NCBI RefSeq assembly: GCF_003710805.1
Contig: NZ_RHHB01000001.1
Location: forward strand, 310,001 to 374,000
Reading direction: 5' to 3'
Length of the DNA stretch: 64,000 nt
Origin: Agromyces tardus
GTDB lineage: Bacteria > Actinomycetota > Actinomycetes > Actinomycetales > Microbacteriaceae
Shown piece by piece: positions 1-8,107 of this stretch (position 1 is the stretch's first letter; each line of letters starts with the position of its first letter). The translations under genes and the position numbers were made by a program. The notes below the pieces were generated by a model. It saw only the letters and a program-made list of their open reading frames with translations, had not been told where the DNA came from and made no database searches.

Positions 1-1
1 C

Positions 2-373
2 TCGGCTCCCGGGGTCGCCTTCTGGACCATCGCCGACAGCGACGAGCTCGTCGGGTGCGTCGCGCTCAAGGAGCTCGACCCCGAGCACGGCGAGCTGAAA
101 TCCATGCGAACGGATGCCGCGGCCCGCGGCCGCGGGCTCGGCGCCCTGTTGCTCGAGCACGTGCTCGGCGAGGCCGCCCGCCGCGGCTACCGGCGGGTCA
201 GCCTCGAGACCGGGTCGCAGGAGTTCTTCCGCCCCGCCCGCCGGCTCTACGAGAGGTACGGGTTCCGCGAGTGCGGCCCGTTCGCCGAGTACGTGCTCGA
301 CCCGAACAGCGTCTTCATGACGCTCGAGCTCCCCGTCACCGACTCCTCACGCGAGGCTCACCCGACGGGGTGA
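2..373 (+). CDS. GNAT family N-acetyltransferase (5' end outside window)
   Basis: The frame is open from base 2, so only the last 123 codons are present. They hold the core of a Gcn5-related acetyltransferase: a beta strand ending in ELKSMRTD, then the acetyl-CoA pyrophosphate loop RGRGLG (motif A, R/Q-x-x-G-x-G/A) followed by the helix ALLLEHVLGEA. The later LYERYGF signature is typical of the C-terminal GNAT strand and loop. Proteins of this family move an acetyl group from acetyl-CoA to an amine; the substrate cannot be told from this fragment. An internal ATG at 104 falls in the middle of the fold and is not the true start. Confidence 0.85.
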   Translation, partial: SAPGVAFWTIADSDELVGCVALKELDPEHGELKSMRTDAAARGRGLGALLLEHVLGEAARRGYRRVSLETGSQEFFRPARRLYERYGFRECGPFAEYVLDPNSVFMTLELPVTDSSREAHPTG

Positions 374-418
374 TGCCGCCGGCCGCCCGATTTGCGAGGG
401 TGGATCGGGGAGGACGGC

Positions 419-1669
419 ATGCACGAGCGGTCACGCGGCGGCCGGGTTCGGCGCGGGTTCGGGCTGGCGCTGGCCTGCCTGGCGGTCACCGCGGTGCAGG
501 GCGCGCTGATCGTGGCATTCGTCGCGTCGGGGTGGAGTCCGACTGCCGCGATCGCGGGCGCGCTGCTCCTCACGGGGGCGTCGTGCGTGACGGTGGGCTG
601 GCTCGTCGTGCTCCGGCGACGGCGACGGCGGTGGATGCAGCGGGGCGCGGCGCGGCCCGACGCGGATGACGCCGGCAGGCGTGACGTTCGACGCGTGCTC
701 GGCTGGGCCGTCGCCGTCTGGCTGGCGGCGGTCGTGCTCGCGCAGCTGTCGTTCCTGCGGCTGGATCTCGCGCCCATGGCCGGCGACGCGGCATCCGACG
801 CACCGCTCATCGACATCCGCCGCACCGAGGCCACCGAGGCGGAGGCCGTGCCGATCGTCGCGGTGCCCGGCGGCCCGGGGGTGCCCTGGTCGGCCGCCGA
901 GGAGCGCATGCTGCAGCGACTGGCCGACGGCCGGCCCCTCGTCGTGTACGACCAGGTCGGCACCGGCGGATCCGATCGGCTGGCGGACCCGACCGGGTAC
1001 ACGTTCGCGCGGTCGGTCGACGAATTGGCCGCGGTCGTCGACGCGGCCGGCTCCGAGCGGGTCGACCTCATCGGGTTCTCGTGGGGGTCGGCGGTCGCGA
1101 CGGCGTACGCCGTCGAGCACCCCGAGCGCGTCGATCGGCTCGTGCTCCTCTCGCCGGGGTCGATCCCCTGGGCGGGCGAGGTCGCCCCGCCGCAGGCCCC
1201 GCAGTCGCGGCTCACCACCGCCGGCCGGATCGGCACGTACCTGCTCGCGCTCGCGCCCCGCAACCTGTTCGGGTACGCGCTCACCGCCGTCGATCCGCGA
1301 GCGGCGCACTGGTTCGCGGGCGACGACGAGTTCGACGGCCGATTCGCGCAGCTCTACGACACCACGGCCGCCGGCCTGCACTGCGCGGCGTCGCAGGTCG
1401 GGGCGCCGCCGCGGGGCGTGGGCTACTACGCGAACCAGGTACCGCAGCTGCATCCGGATCTCACCGGCATCACCCGTGCGCAGGCCGGGGCGGCCGATCT
1501 GCGGGTGCTCGTGTTCCGCGGCGACTGCGACTACATCGCCGCGCGCTTCGCAGAGGAATACGTCGAGGTCTTCGGTGCGCGGCTCGTTCGCGTGGCGGGT
1601 TCCGGCCACTCCCTGCTCGAGGATCGCCCGGAGCAGGTGCTCGAGCCGGCACGCGAGTTCCTCGGCTGA
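419..1669 (+). CDS. Membrane-anchored alpha/beta hydrolase (proline iminopeptidase-like)
   Basis: A 416-residue protein. The start at 419 is preferred over an in-frame GTG at 392 because GGGAGG lies 5 nt upstream. The N-terminal 120 residues hold three hydrophobic segments (two before residue 70, one near 100) joined by an Arg-rich loop, so the enzyme domain is tethered to the membrane. The domain starts at a GGPGVPW oxyanion loop. It has the nucleophile elbow GFSWG with Ser221, an acid in RGDCDYIA and a His in GSGHSLLED, which is a complete Ser-Asp-His triad. This arrangement resembles proline iminopeptidases and related peptidases of family S33; the substrate is not known. It stands alone between the acetyltransferase and a convergent LysR gene. 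Confidence 0.85.
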   Translation: MHERSRGGRVRRGFGLALACLAVTAVQGALIVAFVASGWSPTAAIAGALLLTGASCVTVGWLVVLRRRRRRWMQRGAARPDADDAGRRDVRRVLGWAVAVWLAAVVLAQLSFLRLDLAPMAGDAASDAPLIDIRRTEATEAEAVPIVAVPGGPGVPWSAAEERMLQRLADGRPLVVYDQVGTGGSDRLADPTGYTFARSVDELAAVVDAAGSERVDLIGFSWGSAVATAYAVEHPERVDRLVLLSPGSIPWAGEVAPPQAPQSRLTTAGRIGTYLLALAPRNLFGYALTAVDPRAAHWFAGDDEFDGRFAQLYDTTAAGLHCAASQVGAPPRGVGYYANQVPQLHPDLTGITRAQAGAADLRVLVFRGDCDYIAARFAEEYVEVFGARLVRVAGSGHSLLEDRPEQVLEPAREFLG

Positions 1670-1699
1670 GGCCGGGCCCTGCGACCGCCGCCGGGCGGC

Positions 1700-2584
1700 T
1701 CACGCGCTGAGCGCGAGCTCCGCGTCGAGCAGTTCGAGCAGCAGCGACGCCGACGCCGGCGACGACTCGCCCGTGACGACCGAGACCACCCAGGGCGGCG
1801 CCGACGCGGGCAGCGGGCGCACCGCGAGCCCGGCGGCCTGCGGCTTCGCGGCGACGTGCTGCGGCACGAGCGCCACGCCGAGCCCGCGCTGCACGAGGTC
1901 GAGCAGCGTGTGCACGTCGTTCACCGTGCAGCCCACGCGCCGGGTCACGCCGTGCGCCGCGCACATCTCGTCGTTCAGCGAGCGCACCGCCCACGAGTCC
2001 TGGAAATCGACGAAGTCGGTCTCGCGCAGGTCGGCCCAGTCGACGGCGTCGAGCGCGGCGAGCGGATGCTGCGGCGGCGCGAGCAGCACGACGGGCCGGC
2101 GGCCCAGTTCGGTACGGCGCACCCGGGTGAGGTGGTCGCCCGCGGCCACGAACGCGATGTCGATGCTCCCGTCGCGCACCCCGGCCACCAGGTCGAGCGA
2201 ACCGGCCTGCGTGAAGTCGAGGTCGACGAGCGGATAGCGGCGGCGCACGCGCTCGAGCAGCGCCGAGACATCCACGAAGCCGAGGCACTGCTCGGCGCCG
2301 ACGCGCAGGCTGCCGCTCAGCTCGTGGGTCGCGCGGAGCACGGCGTCGCGCGCGGCGCCCGCCTGCGCGAGCATCGTGCGGGCGTGGGGGAGGAGGGCGA
2401 GCCCCGCCTCGGTGGGTTCGACGCGGCGCGTGGTGCGGTTGAAGAGCGTGGTGCCGAGCTCGTCCTCGAGGCTGCGGATCGCCGCCGACAGGCCCGACTG
2501 CGACACGCCGCAGACCGCCGCGGCTCGCGTGAACTGCTGCTCGTCGGCGAGCGTGACGAGGTACTCCATCTGACGCAGGTCCAT
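1700..2584 (-). CDS. LysR family transcriptional regulator
   Basis: A 294-residue LysR-type regulator of normal length. The N-terminal winged helix-turn-helix covers roughly residues 1-60 (MDLRQMEYLVTLADE, then SQSGLSAAIRSLEDELG and LFNRTTRRVEPTEAG). Residues 90-290 form the inducer-binding domain of periplasmic-binding-protein fold. It is divergent from two aldo/keto reductase genes, the usual layout for a LysR that controls its neighbour in response to a substrate, here possibly an aldehyde or oxidative signal (inference). The shared 133-bp region holds two copies of a 12-bp direct repeat 31 bp apart. No clear Shine-Dalgarno precedes the ATG, so translation may be leaderless. Confidence 0.92.
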   Translation of the reverse strand: MDLRQMEYLVTLADEQQFTRAAAVCGVSQSGLSAAIRSLEDELGTTLFNRTTRRVEPTEAGLALLPHARTMLAQAGAARDAVLRATHELSGSLRVGAEQCLGFVDVSALLERVRRRYPLVDLDFTQAGSLDLVAGVRDGSIDIAFVAAGDHLTRVRRTELGRRPVVLLAPPQHPLAALDAVDWADLRETDFVDFQDSWAVRSLNDEMCAAHGVTRRVGCTVNDVHTLLDLVQRGLGVALVPQHVAAKPQAAGLAVRPLPASAPPWVVSVVTGESSPASASLLLELLDAELALSA

Positions 2585-2595
2585 ATATACACACT

Positions 2596-2607
2596 ACTTC
2601 TCAATCG
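2596..2607 (+). repeat. 12-bp direct repeat, copy 1 (candidate LysR site)
   Basis: ACTTCTCAATCG, repeated exactly at 2627-2638, start to start 31 bp (about three helical turns). It lies between the divergent LysR and aldo/keto reductase genes, so it is a candidate binding site for the regulator. This is inference. Confidence 0.5.
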
Positions 2608-2622
2608 CATGAGCGAAAGTCG

Positions 2623-2652
2623 TTGGACTTCTCAATCGATGCTGCCTAGGGT
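2623..2652 (+). promoter_or_regulatory. Candidate sigma-70 promoter for the aldo/keto reductase pair
   Basis: TTGGAC (2623-2628) and TAGGGT (2647-2652) are separated by 18 bp and lie 65 bp before the GTG start of the first reductase. Both boxes differ modestly from the TTGACA/TATAAT consensus. Confidence 0.45.
2627..2638 (+). repeat. 12-bp direct repeat, copy 2 (candidate LysR site)
   Basis: Second exact copy of ACTTCTCAATCG. It overlaps the end of the candidate -35 box TTGGAC at 2623-2628, the position expected for an activator that touches RNA polymerase. Confidence 0.5.
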
Positions 2653-2717
2653 GAATCCGCACGCCACGCCCGCGACCCGCGGGCGCGCGCCACGACCCTC
2701 AGACGAGAGGAATCCAC

Positions 2718-3593
2718 GTGCAGCAACGCACCATCGGCCCGCGTTCCGTGAGCGCGATCGGCCTCGGCGGCATGCCGATGTCGATCGAGGGCCGGCCCGA
2801 CGAGGCCCGCTCGATCGCCACGATCCACGCCGCCCTCGACGTCGGCGTCACCCTCATCGACACCGCCGACGCCTACCACCTCCACGCCGACGAGGTGGGC
2901 CACAACGAGGAGCTCATCGGCCGGGCGCTGCGCTCCTTCGGCGGCGACACGTCCGGCGTGCTCGTCGCGACGAAGGGCGGCCACCTGCGCCCGGGCGACG
3001 GCTCGTGGACGCAGGACGGCCGGCCCGAGCACGTGAAGGAGGCCGCGAAGGCCTCGGCCCGCCGCCTCGGCGTCGACGCGATCGGCCTGTACCAGTTCCA
3101 CCGGCCCGACCCCCGCGTGCCCTACGCCGACTCGATCGGCGCCGTCCGCGACCTGCTCGACGAGGGCGTCATCGAGCTCGCCGGCATCTCCAACGCGAAC
3201 GTCGCGCAGATCGACGAGGCCAACGAGATCCTCGGCGGCCGGCTCGTGTCGGTGCAGAACCAGTTCTCGCCGGCGTTCCGGTCGAGCCTCGGCGAGCTCG
3301 AGCACTGCGCGGAGCTCGGCATCGCGTTCCTGCCGTGGTCGCCGCTCGGCGGCATCGCCCGTGCGGCGGCGGTCGGCGAGCGCCACGGCGCCTTCCAACG
3401 CGTCGCGGAGACGCGGGGCGTGAGCCCCCAGCAGGTCGCCCTCGCCTGGGAACTGGCGCTCGCACCCGTCGTGATCCCGATCCCGGGGGCGTCGCGGCCC
3501 GGGAGCATCCGCGATTCGGTGCAGGCCGCCGCCCTCGAGCTCACCGCCGACGAGCTCGACACGCTCTCCGGCGCGGGCGAACTCGCAGCCTGA
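2718..3593 (+). CDS. Aldo/keto reductase
   Basis: A 291-residue NADPH-dependent carbonyl reductase of the TIM-barrel AKR family. The catalytic tetrad is visible: Asp and Tyr in IDTADAYHLHADE, Lys in ATKGGHLRPG and His in LYQFHRPDP. The C-terminal IPIPGASRPGSIRDSVQA is the usual AKR cofactor loop. GTG start at 2718 with GAGAGGA 7 nt upstream. It is followed 24 bp later by a second reductase in the same direction and sits opposite a LysR gene, so the three form one unit, likely for reducing a toxic or signalling aldehyde or ketone (inference). The substrate cannot be assigned. Confidence 0.9.
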   Translation: MQQRTIGPRSVSAIGLGGMPMSIEGRPDEARSIATIHAALDVGVTLIDTADAYHLHADEVGHNEELIGRALRSFGGDTSGVLVATKGGHLRPGDGSWTQDGRPEHVKEAAKASARRLGVDAIGLYQFHRPDPRVPYADSIGAVRDLLDEGVIELAGISNANVAQIDEANEILGGRLVSVQNQFSPAFRSSLGELEHCAELGIAFLPWSPLGGIARAAAVGERHGAFQRVAETRGVSPQQVALAWELALAPVVIPIPGASRPGSIRDSVQAAALELTADELDTLSGAGELAA

Positions 3594-3617
3594 CCGACCG
3601 ACCCAAGGAGACCCACC

Positions 3618-4550
3618 ATGAAGACCATCCCCCTCGGCGGCGACCTCGCCGTGCCCAACGTCGTCCTCGGCCTCATGCGCATCCAGGAGATGACGGATGA
3701 CGCGGTGCGCGAGCTCGTGCGCACCGCCCGCGACGCGGGCATCGACTTCTTCGACCACGCCGACATCTACGGCGACGAGCTGCACGGGTGCGAGCTCCGC
3801 TTCGCGGAGGCGATGCAGCTCACTCCGTCGCAGCGCGACGAGATCACCCTGCAGACCAAGGCCGGCATCGTGGGCCCCGGGCCGTACTTCGACTTCTCGT
3901 ACGAGCACATCATGGAGTCGGTCGAGGGTTCGCTGCGCGCGCTCGGCACCGACCGCATCGACGTGCTCCTGCTGCACCGCCCCGACGCACTCGTGGAGCC
4001 CGACGAGGTCGCCCGGGCGTTCGACGAGCTCGAGGCATCCGGCAAGGTGCTGCGCTTCGGCGTCTCGAACCACACGCCGCGCCAGATCGACCTGCTGAAG
4101 AAGTCGGTGTCGCAGCCGCTCGTGGCGAACCAGTTGCAGCTGTCGATCACGCACTCGCCGATCATCGCCGAGGGCGTCGCCGCGAACATGCAGGGCCTCG
4201 CCCAGTCGGTCACCCTCGACGGGGGCGGCATCGTGGACTACTGCCGCCTGCACGACATCACGATCCAGGCGTGGTCGCCGTTCCAGGCGGGCTTCTTCAC
4301 GGGCGTGTTCCTCGGGTCACCCGAGTACCCCGAGCTGAACGCCGCCATCGACCGTCTCGCGGCGAAGTACGACGTGCCCGCCATCGCGATCGCGACGGCG
4401 TGGATCACGCGGCATCCCGCGAACATGCAGGTCGTGCTGGGCACGACGACGCCCGAGCGCGTGGCCGGCGCCGCGCAGGGATCTGACGTGCTGCTCACGC
4501 GTGCGGAGTGGTACGAGCTGTTCCGCGCCGCCGGATACCGCGTGCCCTGA
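3618..4550 (+). CDS. Aldo/keto reductase (YdhF-like)
   Basis: A 310-residue second AKR of the pair, ATG start with AGGAG 7 nt upstream. The tetrad is Asp/Tyr in DFFDHADIYGDE, Lys in LQTKAGIVGPG and His in LLLHRPDALVEP. Phrases such as GVSNHTPRQIDLL and AWSPFQAGFFTG match the YdhF branch of oxidoreductases rather than the branch of the upstream gene, so the two reductases are not recent duplicates. Co-transcribed with it (24-bp gap) and followed by a hairpin terminator. Confidence 0.9.
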   Translation: MKTIPLGGDLAVPNVVLGLMRIQEMTDDAVRELVRTARDAGIDFFDHADIYGDELHGCELRFAEAMQLTPSQRDEITLQTKAGIVGPGPYFDFSYEHIMESVEGSLRALGTDRIDVLLLHRPDALVEPDEVARAFDELEASGKVLRFGVSNHTPRQIDLLKKSVSQPLVANQLQLSITHSPIIAEGVAANMQGLAQSVTLDGGGIVDYCRLHDITIQAWSPFQAGFFTGVFLGSPEYPELNAAIDRLAAKYDVPAIAIATAWITRHPANMQVVLGTTTPERVAGAAQGSDVLLTRAEWYELFRAAGYRVP

Positions 4551-4573
4551 CCGGGCAGTCCGCCCGCACGTCG

Positions 4574-4608
4574 CGAACGCCCGGCACCCGCGGGGGGTCG
4601 GGCGTTCG
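4574..4608 (+). terminator. Stem-loop terminator after the reductase pair
   Basis: Perfect 10-bp arms CGAACGCCCG (4574-4583) and CGGGCGTTCG (4599-4608) with a 15-nt loop, between convergent genes. There is no long T tract, as is common in actinobacteria. It may work for both genes. Confidence 0.65.
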
Positions 4609-4646
4609 TCGTTCCCGAGGCGGTGGACCCGTGTCGGCGTCGCCGG

Positions 4647-5120
4647 TTACGGAGCGGCCATCAGCGCGCCCGGCCCGCGCACGACCGCGACGTCGGAGAC
4701 CTCGCGCTCGGAGCCGTCGGCGGCGAGGAACGCCAGCCGCAGGGGCTCGCCGGTCTCGCGGTCGGTGTAGATCGCCGCCGGCCCGAACCCGCTCGGCCGG
4801 TACTCGTCGCCCCAGGCGTTCATCGCGGCCAGCACGGGCACGAGGGCACGACCTGCGTCGGTGAGCACGTACTCCTCGCGTTCGCGTTCACCGTCTTCGC
4901 GGTAGGGGCGCCGCTCGAGGATGCCCGCGTCGACGAGCCGGCCGAGCCGATCCGTGAGCACGTCGGGCGCCACGCCCAGGCGCGCGCGGAATTCGGCGAA
5001 GCGGGTTCGGCCCCACATCGCCTCGCGCACGATCAGCAGCGACCACTTCAGCCCCAGTACCTCGAGGCTGCGCGCGATCGAGCAGCGCTCGACGCTTCCG
5101 GTTCCCGACCCTTCGTCCAC
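4647..5120 (-). CDS. HxlR family transcriptional regulator
   Basis: A 157-residue winged-helix regulator. The HxlR core runs from about residue 12 to 105: RCSIARSLEVLGLKWSLLIV, then RTRFAEFRARLGVAPDVLTDR and the wing RRPYREDG...EYVLTDAGRAL. A C-terminal extension of about 50 residues follows. GTG start with GAGGAGG about 8 nt upstream. Divergent from an MFS transporter, with a large perfect inverted repeat between them, so it most likely represses the transporter and itself until a ligand or stress signal appears (inference from layout). Confidence 0.9.
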   Translation of the reverse strand: MDEGSGTGSVERCSIARSLEVLGLKWSLLIVREAMWGRTRFAEFRARLGVAPDVLTDRLGRLVDAGILERRPYREDGEREREEYVLTDAGRALVPVLAAMNAWGDEYRPSGFGPAAIYTDRETGEPLRLAFLAADGSEREVSDVAVVRGPGALMAAP

Positions 5121-5177
5121 CGGTCGTCCTCCTCTGATCAGCCGTTCGCCCAGTGCTGCATCGCCCGATCATAGCAG

Positions 5178-5229
5178 CCTGAGTTGGATATACGGATTCA
5201 GCATGCTAAGTTGGCGAAACCAACTCAGG
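5178..5229. promoter_or_regulatory. 52-bp palindromic operator between HxlR and MFS genes
   Basis: CCTGAGTTGG (5178-5187) and its exact reverse complement CCAACTCAGG (5220-5229) are centred on the palindrome GCATGC (5201-5206). A further AGTTGG occurs at 5209-5214. The element lies between the divergent starts, and also speaks against an earlier MFS start at 5184, which would fall inside it. Confidence 0.7.
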
Positions 5230-5249
5230 TGGATCGGAAGGCGGTCGTC

Positions 5250-6434
5250 GTGACCCTCTCGCAACGTGGAAGCTTCTGGACCGCGGCATCCGTCGCCGGT
5301 CTCGCACTGTGGGCGAGCGCTGCGCCCACCGTCGTGTACCCGCTGTACGCGCAGCAATGGGCGTTGCCGCCCGCGGTGACCACCGCGATCTTCGCCGTGT
5401 ACCCGATCGTGCTCGTGCCCGTGCTCATCGTCTTCGGCAACCTGTCCGACGTGATCGGCCGCCGCGCCGTCATCCTCCTCGGCCTCGCCGCACTCGGTGC
5501 GGGCTCGGTCGCGTTCGGGCTCGCGCCCGACCTCACGTGGGTGTTCATCGGACGCGCGCTCATGGGGGTGGGGGTGGGCCTCTCGCTCAGTCCCGCGACG
5601 GCCGCCATGGTGGAGTTCGGCGGGCGCGACGGCGCGCGGCGAGCGGGTCCCGCCACCACCGCGGCGACAGCGACCGGGCTCGCGCTCGCGACCATCGTGG
5701 GCGGTGCGCTCGTGCAGTATGCGCCCGAGCCCCTGCGGCTCAGCTTCTGGGTGCTCACGGCCATCACGGTCGCGGTGGGGGTCGCCGCGTTCCTGCTCCC
5801 GCGCCACACCCGCGACGAGAGCGCCGGCCCGTGGCGCCCGAGACTGCCCCGGATGCCGCGGGCGGGTCGTTCCGCGTTCGTCGCGGGCACGCTCGGCGTC
5901 TCCGCGGCCTACGCGATGGGCGCGGTCTTCCTCGCGCTCGGCGCGCAGATCGCCCGCGAACTCGTGCGCAGCGACAACGCGTTCGTCGACGGCGCCATCA
6001 TCTCGCTCTCGGCCGTGACGATCGGCGTGGTGGCGGTCGCCGCGCGCGGCGTTCCTGCGCGCCGATCCGTCACGATCGGTCCGCTGCTCGCCGTCGTGGG
6101 ACTCGGCCTCCTCGTGGTCGCTGGGCTCGCGCATTCGCTGCCGGCCTTCATCGCCTCGTCGCTCGTGGCCGGAGCCGGCTACGCCCTCATGTTCTCGGGC
6201 GGCCTGGGCCTCGTCACGGCGAGCGCGCCGACTCACCACCGCGCGAGCGTCATCTCCGCGGCCTACGTCGTCGGCTACCTCGTACAGGCCGTTGCGGCAC
6301 TCGGGCTCGGCGTGATCGCCACCTCGTCGGGCCTGCAGTTCGCGCTCGAGCTCGGAGTCCCGGTGATCCTCCTGCTCGGCATCGGAGCGCTCGTGGTCGC
6401 GAACGCGCCGCAGCGCGTGCCCGTCGCCGCGTAG
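5250..6434 (+). CDS. MFS transporter
   Basis: A 394-residue major facilitator with about twelve hydrophobic segments. It has the usual MFS loop signature between helices 2 and 3 (FGNLSDVIGRRAVILLG) and a short central loop rich in Arg and Pro near residues 185-200. The GTG at 5250 is chosen because GGAAGG lies 7 nt upstream and the in-frame ATG at 5184 is inside the operator. Regulated probably by the divergent HxlR repressor, which suggests an exporter of a drug or metabolite; direction and substrate are not visible. Confidence 0.88.
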   Translation: MTLSQRGSFWTAASVAGLALWASAAPTVVYPLYAQQWALPPAVTTAIFAVYPIVLVPVLIVFGNLSDVIGRRAVILLGLAALGAGSVAFGLAPDLTWVFIGRALMGVGVGLSLSPATAAMVEFGGRDGARRAGPATTAATATGLALATIVGGALVQYAPEPLRLSFWVLTAITVAVGVAAFLLPRHTRDESAGPWRPRLPRMPRAGRSAFVAGTLGVSAAYAMGAVFLALGAQIARELVRSDNAFVDGAIISLSAVTIGVVAVAARGVPARRSVTIGPLLAVVGLGLLVVAGLAHSLPAFIASSLVAGAGYALMFSGGLGLVTASAPTHHRASVISAAYVVGYLVQAVAALGLGVIATSSGLQFALELGVPVILLLGIGALVVANAPQRVPVAA

Positions 6435-6582
6435 GTGAGGCGAGCTCCGGCTCGGAGGGCGGGTCCGGTCGCACCCGGGCATCGACCTTCGGGCTCGCGG
6501 CTGGCAGGATGACTCTCGTGCGGGCCCCAGGTCCGCGGCATCCTGCCGCCGCCGGGCACGCAGGCTCGTGGAGGGCGGAGCG

Positions 6583-6753
6583 ATGGACGACCTGAGCGGA
6601 ACGGCGACCGAGCGGCTCGCGCAATTGCGCGGCGGGGACGGGGGAGCGCGGGATGCGGCATGGCTCGAGCGCCAGCTGCACTCGGCCCTCCAGGGCTGGC
6701 AGGCGACCGAGGACGACCTGCGGCAGCTGCGCGAGGCGCACGAGGACTTCTAG
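6583..6753 (+). CDS. Small hypothetical protein (56 aa)
   Basis: A 56-residue acidic protein with ATG at 6583 and a good ribosome binding site (GGAGGGCGGA ending 4 nt upstream). It has no membrane segment or signal peptide. The second half, from about residue 23, is a predicted amphipathic helix (AWLERQLHSALQGWQATEDD). Not recognised. It stands in the gap between the MFS gene and a convergent TfoX-like gene. Its reality rests on the strong RBS and actinobacterial codon use. Confidence 0.55.
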   Translation: MDDLSGTATERLAQLRGGDGGARDAAWLERQLHSALQGWQATEDDLRQLREAHEDF

Positions 6754-6778
6754 GCCAGCGCGCCCCGCGGCCCGCGAC

Positions 6779-7129
6779 TCACTCCGACCCGACCGCATCG
6801 CCTCCCGGCGTGATCGAGTCGACGAACCCGTACGCCTCCTCGGCGACCGCCCGCCACCGGTCGGCGCCCTCGGCGAGGGGCACGACCGCCCACTCGCGCA
6901 TCGGTCGGCCGCGCATGACCATGTTGTCGAGCCCGAGCTGCTCGATGCGCTCCCCGTCGAGCTTCACCACGAGGTCGCCCCGGCTCGACGTGAACGCGAA
7001 GAACTTGCCCCGCACCGAGAGGCCCTCGGAGCCGAACATGCGCCCCTTCGCGACATCCGCCCGGCTGAGCAGCCCCGGCGCGATCTCGTCGAGCAGCTCA
7101 CGCCCGCGAGCGCGGTCGTCCTGTCCCAT
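6779..7129 (-). CDS. TfoX N-terminal-domain-like protein
   Basis: A 116-residue protein of the length of stand-alone TfoX N-terminal domain proteins. Visible family features are GRMFGSEGLSVRGKFFAFT near residue 29-47, the strand DLVVKLDGERIEQL, and the end MREWAVVPL followed by a short helix. In gammaproteobacteria TfoX steers competence, but the small actinobacterial versions have no known role. It lies alone between convergent neighbours. Confidence 0.7.
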   Translation of the reverse strand: MGQDDRARGRELLDEIAPGLLSRADVAKGRMFGSEGLSVRGKFFAFTSSRGDLVVKLDGERIEQLGLDNMVMRGRPMREWAVVPLAEGADRWRAVAEEAYGFVDSITPGGDAVGSE

Positions 7130-7170
7130 GCCCTGACGCTACGACCGGCCGCCGACAGCGGCAAGGGCGG

Positions 7171-8061
7171 TCAGCCGTGATCGGCCCCGAGCCACGCCTC
7201 GAGCATGCGCCGGCGCAACGCGTTCGAACGCTCGGCGAAGGCGCGCTGGCGCCGCACGTACTCGGCCTTGCCCTCGGGCGTCTCGATGCGCACGGGCTCG
7301 CCGCCCCACGGCTCCATGTCGTAGGGCGAGGCCTGCATGTCGAGATACCGGATGTCGCGGGCGAGCTCGAACGCGTCGAGCAGCACCTCGCCCGGCACGA
7401 GCGGGCCGAGCTTGACGGCCCACTTGTAGACGTCCATGCCGGCGTGCAGGCAGCCGGGCTGCTCGAGCTCGGGCTGCGTCTCACGGGTCGGGGCGAAGCG
7501 GTTGCGGGGCGTGGCATCCGGCGTGAAGAAGCGGAACGCGTCGATGTGGGTGCACCGCAGCTCGTGCGCCTCGACGACCTCGTCGGTCGCCGCCTGCCCG
7601 AGGCGCAGTGGCACCGGATGCCGGTGCTCGCGCTGGCGGTACACCATCGCCCACTCGTGCAGGCCGAAGCATCCATACGACCCGGGCCGTGCGGCGGTGT
7701 TCCGCAGGATGCGCTCGACGACGCCGAGCATCGCCGACTTCTCGCGTTCCATCCCGCCGCGATCGACCACGAGGCCGCCCGGGGTGGTGCCGGCCGCGTA
7801 CCAGCGCCATTCCGCGCGGGGCGTGCCCGCGGCATCCGCCAGTTCGATGCCCGCGCCGGGGTGCCAGCGCCGGAGCAGACCGGGCGAGTACGAGTAGTAG
7901 GTGAAGAGGAAGTCCTCGATCGGATGCCGCTCGCCCCGCGCCGCGCGCTCGCGATGCGCCGCCGTCAGGGCGTCGGCCCGTGCGGCGTGCGCCTGCTCGC
8001 GAGCGCCCCAGTCGTGCGCGTCGAGCATGACGGGCGCGGTGGTGGCGGCGAGCGTGGTCAC
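7171..8061 (-). CDS. Conserved actinobacterial protein, usually labelled 3-methyladenine DNA glycosylase
   Basis: A 296-residue protein recognised from conserved stretches such as HPIEDFLFTYYSYSPGLLRRW, GCFGLHEWAMVYRQ, LRCTHIDAFRFFTPDA, GCLHAGMDVYKWA and LDMQASPYD. Close relatives occur across actinobacteria and are commonly labelled 3-methyladenine DNA glycosylase in databases, but no helix-hairpin-helix or AlkA-type Asp motif is visible, so the enzymatic label is weakly grounded. The many His, Cys, Glu and Asp in conserved loops could bind a metal (inference). GTG start at 8061, with TACCAT 6 nt upstream, which fits leaderless transcription. Confidence 0.75.
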   Translation of the reverse strand: MTTLAATTAPVMLDAHDWGAREQAHAARADALTAAHRERAARGERHPIEDFLFTYYSYSPGLLRRWHPGAGIELADAAGTPRAEWRWYAAGTTPGGLVVDRGGMEREKSAMLGVVERILRNTAARPGSYGCFGLHEWAMVYRQREHRHPVPLRLGQAATDEVVEAHELRCTHIDAFRFFTPDATPRNRFAPTRETQPELEQPGCLHAGMDVYKWAVKLGPLVPGEVLLDAFELARDIRYLDMQASPYDMEPWGGEPVRIETPEGKAEYVRRQRAFAERSNALRRRMLEAWLGADHG

Positions 8062-8067
8062 CCCTCG

Positions 8068-8073
8068 ATGGTA
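8068..8073 (-). promoter_or_regulatory. -10 box of a leaderless promoter
   Basis: TACCAT on the minus strand ends 6 nt before the GTG start at 8061, the spacing of leaderless actinobacterial promoters. Confidence 0.4.
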
Positions 8074-8107
8074 GGCGGCGCGCCGGTGCGCGTCGCCCGC
8101 CATCGCC

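Noticed and set aside
2646-4253. 535-codon minus-strand open frame across the two aldo/keto reductases
   Set aside because: Antisense shadow in GC-rich DNA; both reductases show intact catalytic tetrads on the plus strand.
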